DNA of 64,000 nt, taken from the NCBI GenBank assembly GCA_921293015.1, contig OV121094.1, positions 5,136,764-5,200,763 on the forward strand, written 5' to 3'. Shown here in pieces: positions 1 to 12,405 of the stretch (its first letter is position 1; every line of letters begins with the position of its first letter). Under the pieces are notes generated by a model. That model searched no databases and was not told the DNA's origin. It saw only the letters and a program-made list of their open reading frames with translations. Origin of the DNA: Phorcus lineatus. Taxonomy: Eukaryota > Mollusca > Gastropoda > Trochida > Trochidae. A program made the position numbers and the translations under genes.

Positions 1-28
1 GGAAAAAGATATCATAATTTTGACATAC

Positions 29-110
29 GAGAGATAAAGATGCAAGTTGAGAGGAGCGATTTGAACCTAAGTAAGGTCATATGGTATTTTGAATCTTAAT
101 TAAACAACAG
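29..110. repeat. dispersed direct repeat, copy 1 (copy 2 at 1074-1153)
   Basis: About 80 bases beginning agagataaagatgcaagtt recur at 1074-1153 in the same orientation with moderate divergence. Both copies contain a gcggttcgaac/gcgatttgaac core and end near atggtattttg. No terminal inverted repeats or target duplications were seen. The family is not recognised. Confidence 0.5.
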
Positions 111-900
111 AAAAAAATCATAAAAATACTCTGTGTTGACGTTTTGAAAACCAAAGCGAATATTCAATTAAAAGATAATAGAAGTGAAGCAATTCCTTGG
201 CGCTTCGAATCTAGAGAACCTTGTTCTAACAAGGCGTTATTTCTCAGGATGCCGTTATGCAGTTATTAAACTACGATCAATTGTACTATAGTACATAGCC
301 AATTCTGGATTACAACCGATTGTAATCTTGTAGTCGAAGTGTTTTGTGAAAAGGAAGCCAACCTTATATCAATAGTAAAATCTGTATAACTACATCAAAC
401 ATCTTATCATTTCACATAAAGCAAACCAAAATGCTAGTTCAAATTCCAGTGTTGTACCACTACACGCATAGGCCATAAAATGTCATTTTAAGAGCGCTTC
501 ATCCTTTGATGAAAATAAACTCAGTGCAATGTATTCTCTTTAGTTGTTGTAAGAAATTATAGGCGATACAACTCCAAGTATTACATACATTTCTACAAAA
601 CCATGTAAATTGTAAATTGCATCACTTAATTAAAAAAATCGCTATCAATAAAAACCAAATTTTGAGATCATTTTAACGAAATTGAAGAACAATCGATAAA
701 ATTACTTATAATGACAATAATTATTATTACAATTTTAGCGCATAAAATCCATGCTCAATATACATTATAACCCTGCGGGTATTGTACTTATGGGGTAACT
801 ACTAAGCGTATAGGCCAGTACATCCCGTATACAGGTACCCATTTGTACGGCTATGTGGACTGAGTGCAATGTATACAAGGTTACAACACTGTAAAGCCAA
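111..900. other. AT-rich non-coding stretch
   Basis: No open frame, RNA gene or repeat structure could be supported here. It lies 3' of the BRICHOS-like gene, which is on the minus strand, and is probably intergenic. Confidence 0.4.
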
Positions 901-1019
901 GGGTCCCGTTGCACAAAACACTAAGGTAACCTTAAATCACTATTGTAGCCTTCGTGCAATGTATGTTAAAGAATGGCATTAAGGTTAACTTAGTGTAAGT
1001 TGCTTTTGCAACCATCCCC
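901..1019. mobile_element. short palindromic element (MITE-like), diverged copy
   Basis: The ends gggtcccgttgcacaaaa and gcttttgcaaccatcccc are imperfect inverted repeats. The interior carries mirrored taaggtaacctta / ttaaggttaactta segments. The same architecture appears, better preserved, at 12406-12524, so these are probably two members of one short non-autonomous DNA-transposon family. No target duplication is clear. Confidence 0.5.
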
Positions 1020-1258
1020 AGGTCAACCTCGGTTGGTGTCTCCACCTGGATTCGAATCATTATTTTGGTATAATAGAGATAAAGATGCAAGTTTATGGAG
1101 GCGGTTCGAACTTAACACTTTAAGTATGGTATTTTGGATTTTAATGAAGCCACATAAAATTTAATGATACAGCTGTGTCACTTTAAAACAAAGAGACATA
1201 TTATCAACCATTTATGAATTGATGAATTATCGTCTTAAACACGGTAGTAACCCCCCTT

Positions 1259-1283
1259 CCCCCCCCCCCCCCCCCCCCCCCCC
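1259..1283. repeat. homopolymer C tract (25 bp)
   Basis: An uninterrupted run of about 25 C, preceded by a shorter broken C run from 1251. The length of such a run is unreliable in assemblies. Confidence 0.9.
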
Positions 1284-1617
1284 TCTTTCACCCACAGGGA
1301 TGATTCAAATCACTTCATCACACGTTCTTGAGCCAGAAGAAATAGTCACAATTAAAGTCACATTTCACTCAACGACGTTATTTCACAGAGCATTCGGTCA
1401 CCTCCAGTAACCATTAAGGAGATTCTTAACGCATGCGTTGCAAACATGATCCTAAGGGTCAGCAGTCAGTCACCCCTATGGGGTGTGAATTAGCACAATA
1501 CATATGATAACCATTATAGAGCATCTATAACTTCAAATTCATAATAATGAAGTATGAAGTTTCACAAAGTTGATAATAAAGGTGACAACAATGTTAAACA
1601 TACATAATTGTTGATTA

Positions 1618-1623
1618 TTTATT
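1618..1623 (-). promoter_or_regulatory. polyadenylation signal of the BRICHOS-like gene
   Basis: AATAAA on the minus strand (tttatt on the plus strand), about 43 nt beyond the stop codon. This fits a very short 3' UTR. Confidence 0.5.
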
Positions 1624-1665
1624 ATTCATAAACATAAACAAACCAAAAACTGTTCATGACATTGG

Positions 1666-4312
1666 TCACTGTAGTTTAAAAACATCATGGTGGAAACATT
1701 CAGCCACTGCCCGGATGTCGTGGTATTCAGTGCGCAGGTCCGTCAGATTCAGAATTGTCTCCCCTGTTTCTGATTGGATTTGATCATACAGCTCCGTCTG
1801 GAAGAAAAATAAGCAAGGCTTAACAACATTATGATCAATCAGTACCAAGCTTAAGCTGTATCGTGTATTTATATCTTCGTAGTCAATACATGAAAAACCA
1901 TATGGATAATCAGAACAGTTGAGGTTTTGAATGATAAAGACCAAAGTCCATAAAAGTTAAAGAAGTAATCTGAATATTCTAATGTGCGTCTTCAACAGAA
2001 GGAATTGCGCGGAGAACCCATAATGAATGTCAATTATCAAAACGTAGGCCTACAATAAGGATGACAAAGTATGATAAATCTCATGATAACTCATACTCAT
2101 ACAAACTAATACTATAATCAATGAATAATTAACGAATATAGTATTTGTTTGACAAGGTTAATTGTTGGCGATACACTTCTGGTTCCAAACTTGACTTGAA
2201 AGGTATTCTGAGTGACCTCTGACCCTCCTTGACCCTCACCTCCAGCTTTGCCCTCTCTTCCATGTTCTTCATCAAATCCGACATGTCCCTCATCCCTCCA
2301 TTCTCGACCAGGAAACACGCCGTAGCATTCCGAACTAGGACCAGGTTCTGTGGAGAACATAGGGACTTGTATTATGTATATCTTACAATAGCCCATAGAC
2401 AAGTTTAATGTTGTTAACACTGACAGAAATCAGTTCTCATTGCAGCTTTATAGAGAAAGACGAAATGTCGAATGGAGGAAGAAACATTGTTTTCGACAAT
2501 CTAACAAACATGTTAACAATAATGGCAGCGTCTGATGTACCACGCCAGCGCCAAACGTGTTCCCAAAATGATATACCAAAGGCAGTTAATAAATTAGACA
2601 ACATTAAATCCTTGTTGCCTGTTGCTTTGCAAGTACTCACGCTGGATCGATGGTACTCGAAACTATACCCCTTGATATTCCCCGTCCCGAAGTAGAAGAC
2701 TCCAAACCCGAACTGGGATGCCTGGAAATAGAACGTTGATTGTTAACACATATGGCGGGAAGTTGAGAACTGCAAACGTCCTACAGACCTCCTAATGGCA
2801 TGCACTTTACAGAAGTTCAGAATTAATTGGAAAATATTTGACATTGTAAGAATTCCTTCTTTGGCTTTCATCTTTCATCTTTATGCCACGTGTCATAGAC
2901 TGTCCTGCCTCATCAAGTTTATCGTAGAATAGTGACGTGTTTAAAGGAACGCCCGCTGACATGAAGTTAATAAACATAAACGTAATACAAAAACACCCGG
3001 AACAAAAACAGTTCGAACAGAGTTCGATGATATTTCTGTTGATTCCATTTGTAGATAAGTGTGAAAGGGCTCTAAACCTTTTCACTACTATAAGTAACAA
3101 AAATGAATAAGGGTAAAAAAATGACCAATAATATCCAGTGTAATGATTGAAAAAAATGATCCGCTAAGGTCAGTATATAAACTAATGTTCGAGTTAGATA
3201 TTTACGTACATTGCGACATTAATCAAGCCACGCCCCTTTTTCTGACTTTAATGTCATATAACATTGTAAACATCATAAATGTCCGTACTTTGATGAAATT
3301 TTAGTGTAATGAGAAGGATTGAAAAGAAACCAACAGAAGATACCATAAATGTTCTGGATAATTTCAAAATAGCACAGATTGGAAAACATGGCAACATTTC
3401 ACATAAAAATATCGCCAATTACACTTTTCCTGTCAATTGTTCAATTGAGTTTTCACTTTGTGTAGCCTTCCATTGCATGAAGGACTGGTTTGTTTTTATT
3501 AATCTAAGTATTTGATTCTGGAGAATTCGTTTCCATTCACCGATCACGCAACTGAGAGGAAATGCTGGCGGTGTTGCCTGACTCTAATTATATAAGGATG
3601 TGGGTTCGAATCCAACAACGGACTCGACCCAAAAAAGAAAACGAATTTGTACTATTTCAGATAGTGTGATCCCAAATATAATATTTGTGTTAATCAGTTA
3701 TCAGTTATTCGCATATTTATTAAGTGGAGAAGTTAAATATTTGAATGTCTTTCTGAAGAAGTCATCTGACATTCCAGTATCTAGTAAGTAAAGAGGTGAA
3801 AATTTGAATGTATGTTTAAGCATTTTACAGTTATTCTTATAGCTGTAGTTAGTTAAGAATTTGAATTTTGAAAGATCAGTTATTCGAATAACGAACCCCC
3901 TAATGCGTCAGTTATTATTTATTCGAATGATGAACCCACTGCTGCGTCAGTTATTATCTATTCGAATAACGAATACCTGATCTGCTGTTTACTTTGGGCA
4001 CCCATTATTTTGAATAAAATTTGAAAATACGAAGTGAAATCCACAACCTTATGTTATTACGTGGTATTTATGATAGCAACTATGAATCTTTATCCTATTC
4101 ATTTCATAAACGGAGTGTCATCCAACGTTCTGGAGACACTTTAATGAAATCCAAGCTCGAAATCTACAACTTTCCTTTTGGAAGCTAGCTAAATAGATTT
4201 ACTCGTAAATTTCTGATTAAGAAATACACTGTAGCAAAATAATGGGAATCAAGATAAGTAATGAACTTACACACGCAACGGCCAGAGTAACTGCCCAAAG
4301 AAAAACTTTCAT
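1666..4312 (-). CDS. small secreted BRICHOS-like protein, 4 exons, 120 aa
   Basis: Coding exons on the minus strand are 4312-4271, 2721-2641, 2347-2240 and 1797-1666 (stop TGA at 1666-1668). All junctions are phase 0 with GT-AG introns, and lengths 42+81+108+132 give 363 nt with no in-frame stop. Residues 1-15 form a classic signal peptide (MKVFLWAVTLAVAC). The mature part is short, with a beta-rich start (FGFGVFYFGTG), a central C-F-L-V followed by a helical MRDMSDLMKNMEERAK, and a C-terminal DIRAVAEC. This Cys...helix...Cys order resembles BRICHOS domains such as surfactant protein C and gastrokine, which are secreted or lumenal and chaperone-like; here the domain is nearly the whole protein. 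The exon chain is well supported. The BRICHOS label is inference from pattern, and an unrelated small secreted protein is possible. Confidence 0.7.
3564..3625 (+). repeat. tRNA-derived SINE-like relic
   Basis: A perfect pol III B-box-like ggttcgaatcc (3603-3613) lies about 40 nt after an A-box-like tggcggtgttg. No cloverleaf can be folded, so this is a SINE head remnant rather than a tRNA gene. It sits in intron 1 of the BRICHOS-like gene. Confidence 0.4.
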
Positions 4313-4815
4313 TCTGGTAAACTTGGTAAAACCTGCTATTTGTATAGTCGTAATGGCAATTCGAGATTATCTGTAGCTAAGGTCAAACACGATAGACTGA
4401 TTCACTAGAAGAGAAACGAACCACAGTGTGTGTGGTTCCCACATGCTTATATCTATAATTATATGTACATACTATATGTTCTTTACCGGTTCTTGTCCTA
4501 TTGTTATTCAAACAGAGGTATTTCTTACAACTGACAACTAGTCTATAGATAACTTTGATTATGAAACGATAATAGTATATTCTAAATTTGACCGTTTTTT
4601 ATAATAAAAAGTATTTAACCTGGCCTTAACATTTTATGTTCATGCAGATAATATTGTAGAGCTTTTGTTTTGGATCAATTATATATGCATGGCTCAAAGA
4701 ATTTCGAATTTTTATTTTGATGCCCATAAATATAATATTTGACTTAAAGCTTGCAGTTTAAATTAGCACAAACATCATCATTACCAAAAGTACTACTACA
4801 AAACGACTCACAATA

Positions 4816-6210
4816 TGGTTTAGTGGTCATGTCCTTGGTCATTTTAACTTAAAAACGAGTTTCGGAATTTTTGATTTGGCATCTACATTTGTTCAAAAGA
4901 ATTGGTTCATTGATATGAGAATTTGGAGACAGTGAGGTGAGTCGTTTTAACGATGGCCTCTTTACAGGTGTTGTTAGCAGAGGGATTCACCTAGAAACTG
5001 ATAAATCCTTTACTGACACTGATTCTTTACACTCTGCGTAGATTTATTGCACGTAGAGGACCAGACATTATTTGTGACAAAGTTGTGCTTTAGAACTGAA
5101 ACTGGCTTTAGCTGATATGGATCTATCCGAAACGTCTTCACATTAGATATTGAATGGAAATTGAATCTCCCGTCGGCTGACCACATGGGTGGAGATTGGG
5201 AAAGAATGGTGAGGTCAGTGAGAAGCATTCTAAATCTCATGCTACGGGAATGTGGTGATAGATTGGATGATGAAATAATGTATACAGGACTTTACTTTGT
5301 GAAGTTGAAGCTATCTTAAACTCGAGAAATTTGACCTCAGTGTCAACAGATCCTGATCCTTTGATCCAATCTCGCCCAACCACTTGCTAATGATGAAGTC
5401 AAATGTGTCCACTTCCCCACCTGGAGATTTACACTAGGAAGATTATCTGCACGTAAACACTAAAAGCGAATACAACATTTAGCCAAGTGTTTTGGTCACG
5501 CTTGAAGAAGGAATATCTTGTGAATCTACAACAGCGATAAACGTGGAATCATCCTAAAGGAAATTACCAGTTGGATGATATTGATGATTTTCTTCCAAGA
5601 GGTGCCGGGTCTACGGGTCGTATAACTAGGAATTAACCTGATCGAAACGGGGTAGTCAGATCTTTAACAGTAAAGATATAGTGTTCTTAGCTCCGTAAAC
5701 CAATACACACGCTTGTTCTGCTTCGTACATCGATTGGGAAGTCAGTTTTAATTGAATTCATGAATGTCTTGCATTTTATCGATTTTTGAGTGAACACCTC
5801 GTGTGTTTAAGAGGCCGATTGAATAAATGCAAGAGTGAAAAAAGCACGTTTTGGGGTAATGTTTTTTTTAACAATGCTTAAACTTTGTATTAGCACCAAC
5901 GTTTTCGTTACTTAAATTCATCACTTAATCAAGGTAACCAAATGGTCCAGTGGTTATGTCTGTGGACCTTCATAGTACAATAACTTCCTAAGTTCAAACC
6001 CCTAAAATTCCAGACACTAATTTTTGTAATTCAATTTGCATGATATTACTTCCATATGTAAATAAGCCTCATTCTAACTTGTTGTATATCACATGACATA
6101 TCAAAAAGCACATGGTCTAAAAAGCATGCACAGCATATCAGATCAGATCACCATGCTGATAACACGTTTCACCTCACTGTCTGCAAATTCCCATATCAAG
6201 GAACAAATGT
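4816..6210. mobile_element. composite repeat island with SINE-like heads and an inverted pair
   Basis: A-box-like tggtttagtgg (4816-4826) and tggtccagtgg (5943-5953) are in direct orientation; the second has a B-box-like agttcaaaccc at 5991-6001. A segment at 4905-4942 (tgatatgagaatttgg...cagtgaggtgag) recurs inverted at 6168-6208. A BEL/Pao fossil lies between. The parts suggest successive insertions with an inverted duplication; the order is not resolved. Confidence 0.4.
5150..5760 (+). mobile_element. BEL/Pao LTR retrotransposon fossil (end of pol, integrase)
   Basis: The plus strand encodes a short stretch typical of the C-terminal part of BEL/Pao integrases (a GG-x-WERMVRSV block followed by a LNSR-type block), then decayed downstream integrase-tail sequence. 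No LTRs, gag, protease or reverse transcriptase are visible. The copy is clearly broken, with many breaks, and appears old. The boundaries are approximate. Confidence 0.6.
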
Positions 6211-6799
6211 AAGTTCAACTTTACTGCATTTATATAAACTTTAGTGTACTTTAAACTTGTCAATGTATCCGAACGATTAATTTGAGAATTTGTATAATAA
6301 TGCAGTAACTTCTTGCATATTATCCAAACGCTGTTTGGAAAATTATTTCTATTTATTTACCTGAAAGTTATAGTGAAAACGCCACATATGTCTTAATGCT
6401 AACGTTAATTATGTGCATTGATGGTCAAATGTTATGCAATGGCTTGTTACATTGTATTTTTAACCAGGTATCCATTCTAATGCATTTACCTCATCTTTAA
6501 TTTACTGTAACTATCTTCTCGTATGATCACTATAACAACCTTATGCGTTCTAACGTATCTCTGCAACATTAACGAAGGTTCGAACCATTCATTGTTCAAG
6601 TTCGACGTCAGCTAAGTCCATATCATTGTCAAAACTGGAATTGATGACTTGTAGTAAACTATAATCACTTTGAGAGTTTCCGAATTACTGTCTACACATT
6701 AGTTTTGGCAACTTCTCAGTGTTTTAAACATTTAGCTTTTGTACATAAGGTCAACAAAGATATGTAGGCGAGCGAACCGTGTCGTGTTCACTTACGGAA

Positions 6800-7233
6800 T
6801 ATCTCATTCTCTCCCAACACAGCTAGCTCCGTCATAAATTCCTATACAATCTGTCTTAATTGGAAGGTTTCTTGTGCACGAAATGTAGAACGCTGATTGG
6901 ATACAATCAAAGTTAGTTGTCATTTAAATCGCCTAAGTTATTTCCGTAAGCTTTCCAAAATCTAAACTTTATTCGGATATGCACCTTGCACTTTGAGTCG
7001 TCTTTACAGAACACAAACGCCTCATTTTCCGACTTTTTCATTGCACAGGCCTGTGTGACATCAAATATGTTATTCATGCATTCGTTGTTTTCATTGGCTG
7101 AAATATAGCCAGGTAGTTTAAGTTGCAATATTGTCCCGCTAGGGGAAGGTGCGGGAAGCTCGAGAAACCTTCGTATTAAGACAGAGGTTGCATAGGACTT
7201 TATGACGGAGCTACCTCTGTCGGGAGAGAATGG
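6800..7233. mobile_element. foldback element with about 75-bp inverted arms
   Basis: The left arm 6800-6876 (cattctctcccaacacagc...ggaaggtttcttgtgc) is mirrored by the right arm 7157-7233 with about 80% match by eye, enclosing roughly 280 bases. Long arms around a unique core fit a foldback or MITE-like DNA element, or a local inverted duplication. The core carries the exon-like frame at 6913-7097. Confidence 0.5.
6913..7097 (-). CDS. possible terminal exon of an unrecognised cysteine-bearing protein
   Basis: On the minus strand a pyrimidine-rich acceptor (ctatatttcag) precedes an open frame of about 60 codons ending in TAA at 6913-6915. The peptide is hydrophilic with four Cys (ECMNN, ACAMKK, VFCKDD, KCKVH), suggestive of an extracellular domain. 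No partner exon upstream could be joined with confidence and no family is recognised. It lies wholly between the arms of a foldback element, so it may be captured or dead sequence. Confidence 0.25.
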
Positions 7234-7924
7234 GAATTATATCTAAGTAAAGTGTAAAAAAAAATTATATATAGTTTTGATCCTTCCATAGCTATGAAAA
7301 CGCATGTGAAGTGCTGCTTCATTATTGATTGTTGAGTAAAGTAAACCGACAGTACGTTCATTCTTATGATAACCAAAGGATATTGCAATATGACCAAGGT
7401 GAGAAAACATATCATTTATTTTCATTTCTAATGTAACGACATAATATATCTAAAACAAATAACAAAATACACAATGCCAAAAAAAAGTTTTATATTCTGG
7501 TGGAGCTGGCTGACAAGAGCTTACTCATGAAATGTCCTAGATTGACAGATGATACCAACAGGCATCCATTACATAAGATTTGAATGCAAATGCATATATT
7601 TCTAGAGTTGATTATTATGTACAGAATACATAATTAAAATATTTCATTTACAACATTTTGCAACTTTTTCTATTTCTTTTTCAAGGGTTTGGTCTTTTGG
7701 GACCTTGACCTTGGGTATGCTAAACGATTACAATGAAATTGGCTCTCTTTGTCTTCGGCTTGGTAGCTGATTAAAGGAGGGGCGCTTTTGAAACTATGTG
7801 ATTGTCAAGTACGTTTTCAGTGTTCATCATTCACCCTTATGGAAGCGGTAGTTCTGTTTAAATTCAAATCCTACTTTAAGGAAAAAGGGTAACACAATTG
7901 ATGAGAAAATATTATTCTTCACAC
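7234..7924. other. AT-rich stretch with one signal-peptide-like start
   Basis: Apart from ATG AAA TTG GCT CTC TTT GTC TTC GGC TTG followed by gtagct at 7732, which could encode a short hydrophobic leader next to a weak donor, nothing supports a gene. The frame closes after 13 codons unless spliced. Confidence 0.2.
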
Positions 7925-8810
7925 TACCAGAGACCTCCAAGAATCCAGTACCAACATCCTACTACTTGAAGTTGCCACCTCTATCAAGGTAAGCAGAATT
8001 TTAAGTATGGTGAGTGAGCATTCGAATTATAATTGTTGTTATAGACCGTGTATTTTATTCCGTACATTTTCTTCAAAATCAACCGCCGGAATCATTCAGA
8101 TTCATGAACAAAAGAATTATGAAATTGTCCACAGAGAAGGCTTTGGTTCACAATTTTTTATTTCCATTATATATTATTATAATTTTCGGCGATACACGCC
8201 CCTGTGCTTTGGTTCAACTTACAGTATAGCATTGGTTATACGGGAGTGAATCATTGGTTATACGGGAGTGAATCATTGGTTTTAAGGGAGTGAATCATTG
8301 GTTTTACAGGAGTGAATCATTGTTTTTACGGGAGTGAATCATTGGTTTTACGGGAGTGTATCATTGGTTATACGGGAGTGAATCATTGGTTATACGGGAG
8401 TGAATCATTGGTTATACGGGAGTGAATCATTGGTTATACGGGAGTGAATCATTGGTTTTACTGGAGTGAATCATTGGTTTTACGGGAGTGAATCATTGGT
8501 TATACGGGAGTGAATCATTGGTTTTACTGGAGTGAATCATTGGTTTTACTGGAGTGAATCATTGGTTATACGGGAGTGAATCATTGGTTATACGGGAGTG
8601 AATCCAGTACTATCATCTACCTACTTGAAGTTGCCACCTCCATCATGCTAAGACATCGATGAAAACAAAGATAAGCAGATTTATAAGTCTAGTGAGTGAG
8701 CATAGTAGTTGTGCATTTCATTCCGTACATTCACCAAATTAATCGCCGGAATCATTGAGATATTAACAGAAAAATTATGCAAATATTACCATAGAGAAGG
8801 CTATCAGGCA
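7925..8810 (+). repeat. diverged tandem duplication flanking a minisatellite
   Basis: Copy A (about 7925-8170) and copy B (about 8600-8810) share, in order, gaatccagtacca/gaatccagtacta, tacttgaagttgccacctc, gtgagtgagcat, attccgtacatt, cgccggaatcatt and agagaaggct. The 22-bp array sits between them. Copy A contains an AAG|GTAAGC donor-like site after an open stretch, so the ancestral sequence could have been exonic, but no gene can be built. Confidence 0.6.
8231..8604 (+). repeat. 22-bp minisatellite, 17 copies
   Basis: The unit attggttatacgggagtgaatc is repeated 17 times with no length change (374 bp). Variants differ by single bases (ttttacggg, ttttactgg, tgtttttac). The last unit runs directly into gaatc|cagtac, the start of duplication copy B. 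Confidence 0.97.
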
Positions 8811-8817
8811 CTCACTA

Positions 8818-8880
8818 CGCCGCTACTTGCTGATATATTGCTCAAGCGGCGTAAAATAATAACTCGCTCAAGTAAGTTCA
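8818..8880 (+). repeat. SINE-like 3' tail hairpin (family copy)
   Basis: gccgctacttgctgatatattgctc + aagcggc forms the family hairpin, followed by a short ctcgctca tail. Other family copies are at about 9114-9166, 15790-15830, 16229-16275, 16918-16952 (inverted) and 22500-22554. Confidence 0.6.
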
Positions 8881-9113
8881 ACTAGCATTTTGTGTTTGTC
8901 TCTTACATGGATTACATAATGTGTCTTGTCCATGTGCGGTTGCAAGTTGGGTTTTTTCCGATATATTCGATAAGAGAACTTACTCTTTTTCGGTATTAAT
9001 TCCTTTTCTTCTGTTTATACAATCAATTAAGTTGTTCGAAAAGTAATTGCGTCCGGTCCTTTAGTTTTGCGCTTTGTGTATTTAAATTTCATTTTAGTTC
9101 TTCATATGTTCAC

Positions 9114-9166
9114 GCCACTAATGGCTGTTATATTGCCCAAGCGGCGTTAAACAACTCACTCACTCT
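9114..9166 (+). repeat. SINE-like 3' tail hairpin (family copy)
   Basis: cgccactaatggctgttatattgccc + aagcggcgttaaac followed by aactcactcactc. It is the closest visible relative of the young copy at 22500-22554. Confidence 0.65.
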
Positions 9167-9169
9167 TTC

Positions 9170-10830
9170 TTTGTTCGTTTCTAAGTCGATTGAAATCAAT
9201 TCGCTCTTAAAATATTATCAAAACCTGTTCAATATGATACTTTCATTTACTAGTAAGGTCAAATAAGCCTTTACTCTTTACCAATGTGTATTTTGCTTTG
9301 CGTGTTGTATTATCTTGGTTGACATCGTGATTAATTTCATAATACGTATTGCAAGTGTAGCGTGAAATAACCAAATCATTAATTCATTCTTTGTACATGC
9401 AACATAACGCGTGAGGTCAACATACGAATTTAATATAATTAAACAATACGCTGTTTGAGCAATACGAAAACTAAGCATTGTATGTTCTACTTAACTTGAC
9501 CAATAAACTTGGCATATTTGAATCCATCAGGTCATGCAATGTGTCAAACATGTGTTACGATATCTTTGAATTTTACCATGTTGCTTTTTAATTATCTTAA
9601 AGAGCCACTCCGTGATTTTCATAACATATTATTTACCTTTGATACGAACCTAAATGTCTTATGTGGTGATACAAATTCAAAACATGTTATCTTTTCATGT
9701 CCAAAAGACATATATATGACAAATACTGGTTTTCCATGAAAATATAAAAACAGCCTTATAAATGCACAGGTGTAGATATCACGTATAATACACATGGATC
9801 CTAGTTATATAACCTAACAAACGCTATCAACTCCTACCTTCCCTCCTGGCTTTTTAGATAAGTCTCCAAAATTACGTTTGACGCGCGCCACTGTCCGGTT
9901 TTCGATCATAATTGCGACGTTCTAACCTTCATATTGCCACTGTAAAAAGCCAATAAGCTTTAAAATCTGTCTTTTGGTAACAGTCGATACTTTGCGATCA
10001 AATGACACCATTGATTAAGTTTGTCATATATGACTCCAACTCACGGAGTGGCTCCTTAACCTATTACTAAACTGACTGAACCTCACGGTAGCAAGTACAA
10101 GGTAGGTCAACGAAACAATGATATAATTAAATTTCATTTATTTTAACGCTTCTGTTTCAAATATATCATGGTATAGATTTGCAGGATGATTTTTTACTGC
10201 TTTAATTAGCCCGGTAACTATGTTAATCCCTAACATTTATCTTACCTTGCTTGGATTGGCAACTTGATTTGCAGAATATTGATACTGTAGAGAAAAAACT
10301 AAACCACTTTACCTTTACATGTTTTTGGCATGTTATCAACGTCATAATTCAGTTTTAACACTATTTAGATTATTTTTCTAATAAGAACGTTTTGTTCCCA
10401 GTGCAACTCAACTAACCCAATTAACAAAAATCGAATCCTCATTCTTTAAACATTGTTGTAACTGACGTAAGATGAGCTAACACATCAATTTAATCCTTTT
10501 CTTTAAATATTTTTAACAAAAACATTGCATTGATTAAAATAATCAACTTTAACTAAATATGAATTGTTGCAAACGTTAGCATGTTAGCACGTTAGTGAAC
10601 TAACAAAATCATTGAGTTTGATCATCCCTACTTTGTATTTCTGTTTTGTGCTGATTTTTTAACATTTTCCTTTTGGGCTGTTTAGAATGGCTCCGTTATT
10701 ACGTTAAACCCTCACATCTGTCTAAATATGTTTGATTTATCATGATGGTATGCAGCATATTAATATTGATGTAGAAATAGAAACGAACACTCATCCCCAA
10801 TAACCTTCAACGTTTTTTATTGTTAAATAT
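9170..10830. other. AT-rich non-coding stretch
   Basis: Only short open frames with no family resemblance and no exon-like splice pairing. It is probably intergenic DNA leading into the repeat array that follows. Confidence 0.4.
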
Positions 10831-12405
10831 CACAATATCATAGCATGCACTAGGTCCACAAACATGGTCGTGGTAATTGCTTTAAATCATTGCGAATGAC
10901 CATAGCATGCACTAGGTTAATCAACTATCTCATCTGAGTAAAAAATAAACCATTAAACATTACAATAGCATGCACTAGGTTCACCATCATGTCAGGGTAA
11001 TATCTTTAAATCATTAAATATAACCATAGCATGCACTAGGCTAATCAACTATCACGTCTGAGAACATAAATTATTGAACATTGCCATAGCATGCACTAGG
11101 TAGATCAACTAACCATCTGTTTTGTTGCATGTAATCAACATCTAAATAAATCCGTTTTAATGTTTTTAGTTCTTTGAACACCGTTTTGTCCCCAGTTTAG
11201 CTCAACTAACCTAATTAATAATTAAATTATAATTCTTTTAACACTGTTACAAATGATTTTGATGATCAAACACGGTATTTGTATCACCCTCATTGAATGA
11301 ACTTTTAAATTGTTTGGACAATTTGTTGATTTTCATGATATTGAACACGATTCACCATTGAACATTACAATAGCATGCACAAGGTAGGTCAAGTAAGTAT
11401 TCCTTACCACTGCATGTAACTTATCATTTCACTATCTATCTATTAGGCTAGATTGTTTACGATGCACTACTCTAAAAAGCTCATTAACTATGTTAATCCT
11501 TAATAGCATCTTATGTTTGATGTGTCATGATATGTAGAATATGAATATTGTAGTAGAGATAGAAACTAACCCATCTCATCAATAACCTTTGACATTCTTT
11601 TGGTATGTAAACATCAACATGATCCTGTTCTCACATTAATTCAGGTTTCCTTTATAATAATAACGTTTTGTCCCAAGTGTAGCCCAACTAACCAAATTTT
11701 ACAAAATTAGGACTTAGTTATCACTAGCATTGTATGACTGACGTAACATAAACCTACACATGAATATCACTACCATCTCAATGTTTTGAAGATTACTATA
11801 GCATGTACTAAAATATCAACTTCGAATTCAAACATAAATTATTGAACATTACAATAGCATGGACTAGGTAGGTCAACTGACCATCTGTTTTGTTGCATGT
11901 CATCAACATCATCTAATACAAACCGTCTTAATATTTTTAGTTCTTCTTACACCGTTTTGTCCCCAGTTTAGCTCAACTAACCTTATTAATGATTAAGTTC
12001 TATTTCTTAAACACTGTTACAAATGATGTTAGATGAGCCAACACAGTATTTGTATCACCATCACGAAATATCTTGAACATGACCATAGCATGTACTAAAT
12101 CTGTCAACTTTGAATGAACTTTTAAATTGTTTGGACAATATGTTGATTTTCTTAACATAAACACTGAAGTGGCGAAAGGAACTAACCCTTTTCAACATTA
12201 TCTTTCAATATGCTTTTTTTGCATGCCATCAACATTCGACATTATTAGTTTTGATTTCTTACATATTAGGAACTTTTTGTTTCCAATGCAGCTCAACTTA
12301 ATCAACTAATCATATCGTCCTAAATTTGTTAAACCTGTTGAAACTAACACTAGATTTTAATCCCTATCTTGAAGCCTTTGTTGGACAATATCATAACATG
12401 CATCA

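Noticed and set aside
2408-2695. 95-codon plus-strand frame
   Set aside because: It runs antisense to exon 2 and an intron of the BRICHOS-like gene and has no features of its own.
3564-3625. tRNA gene suggested by a perfect B box
   Set aside because: No acceptor stem or cloverleaf can be formed; better explained as a tRNA-derived SINE remnant.
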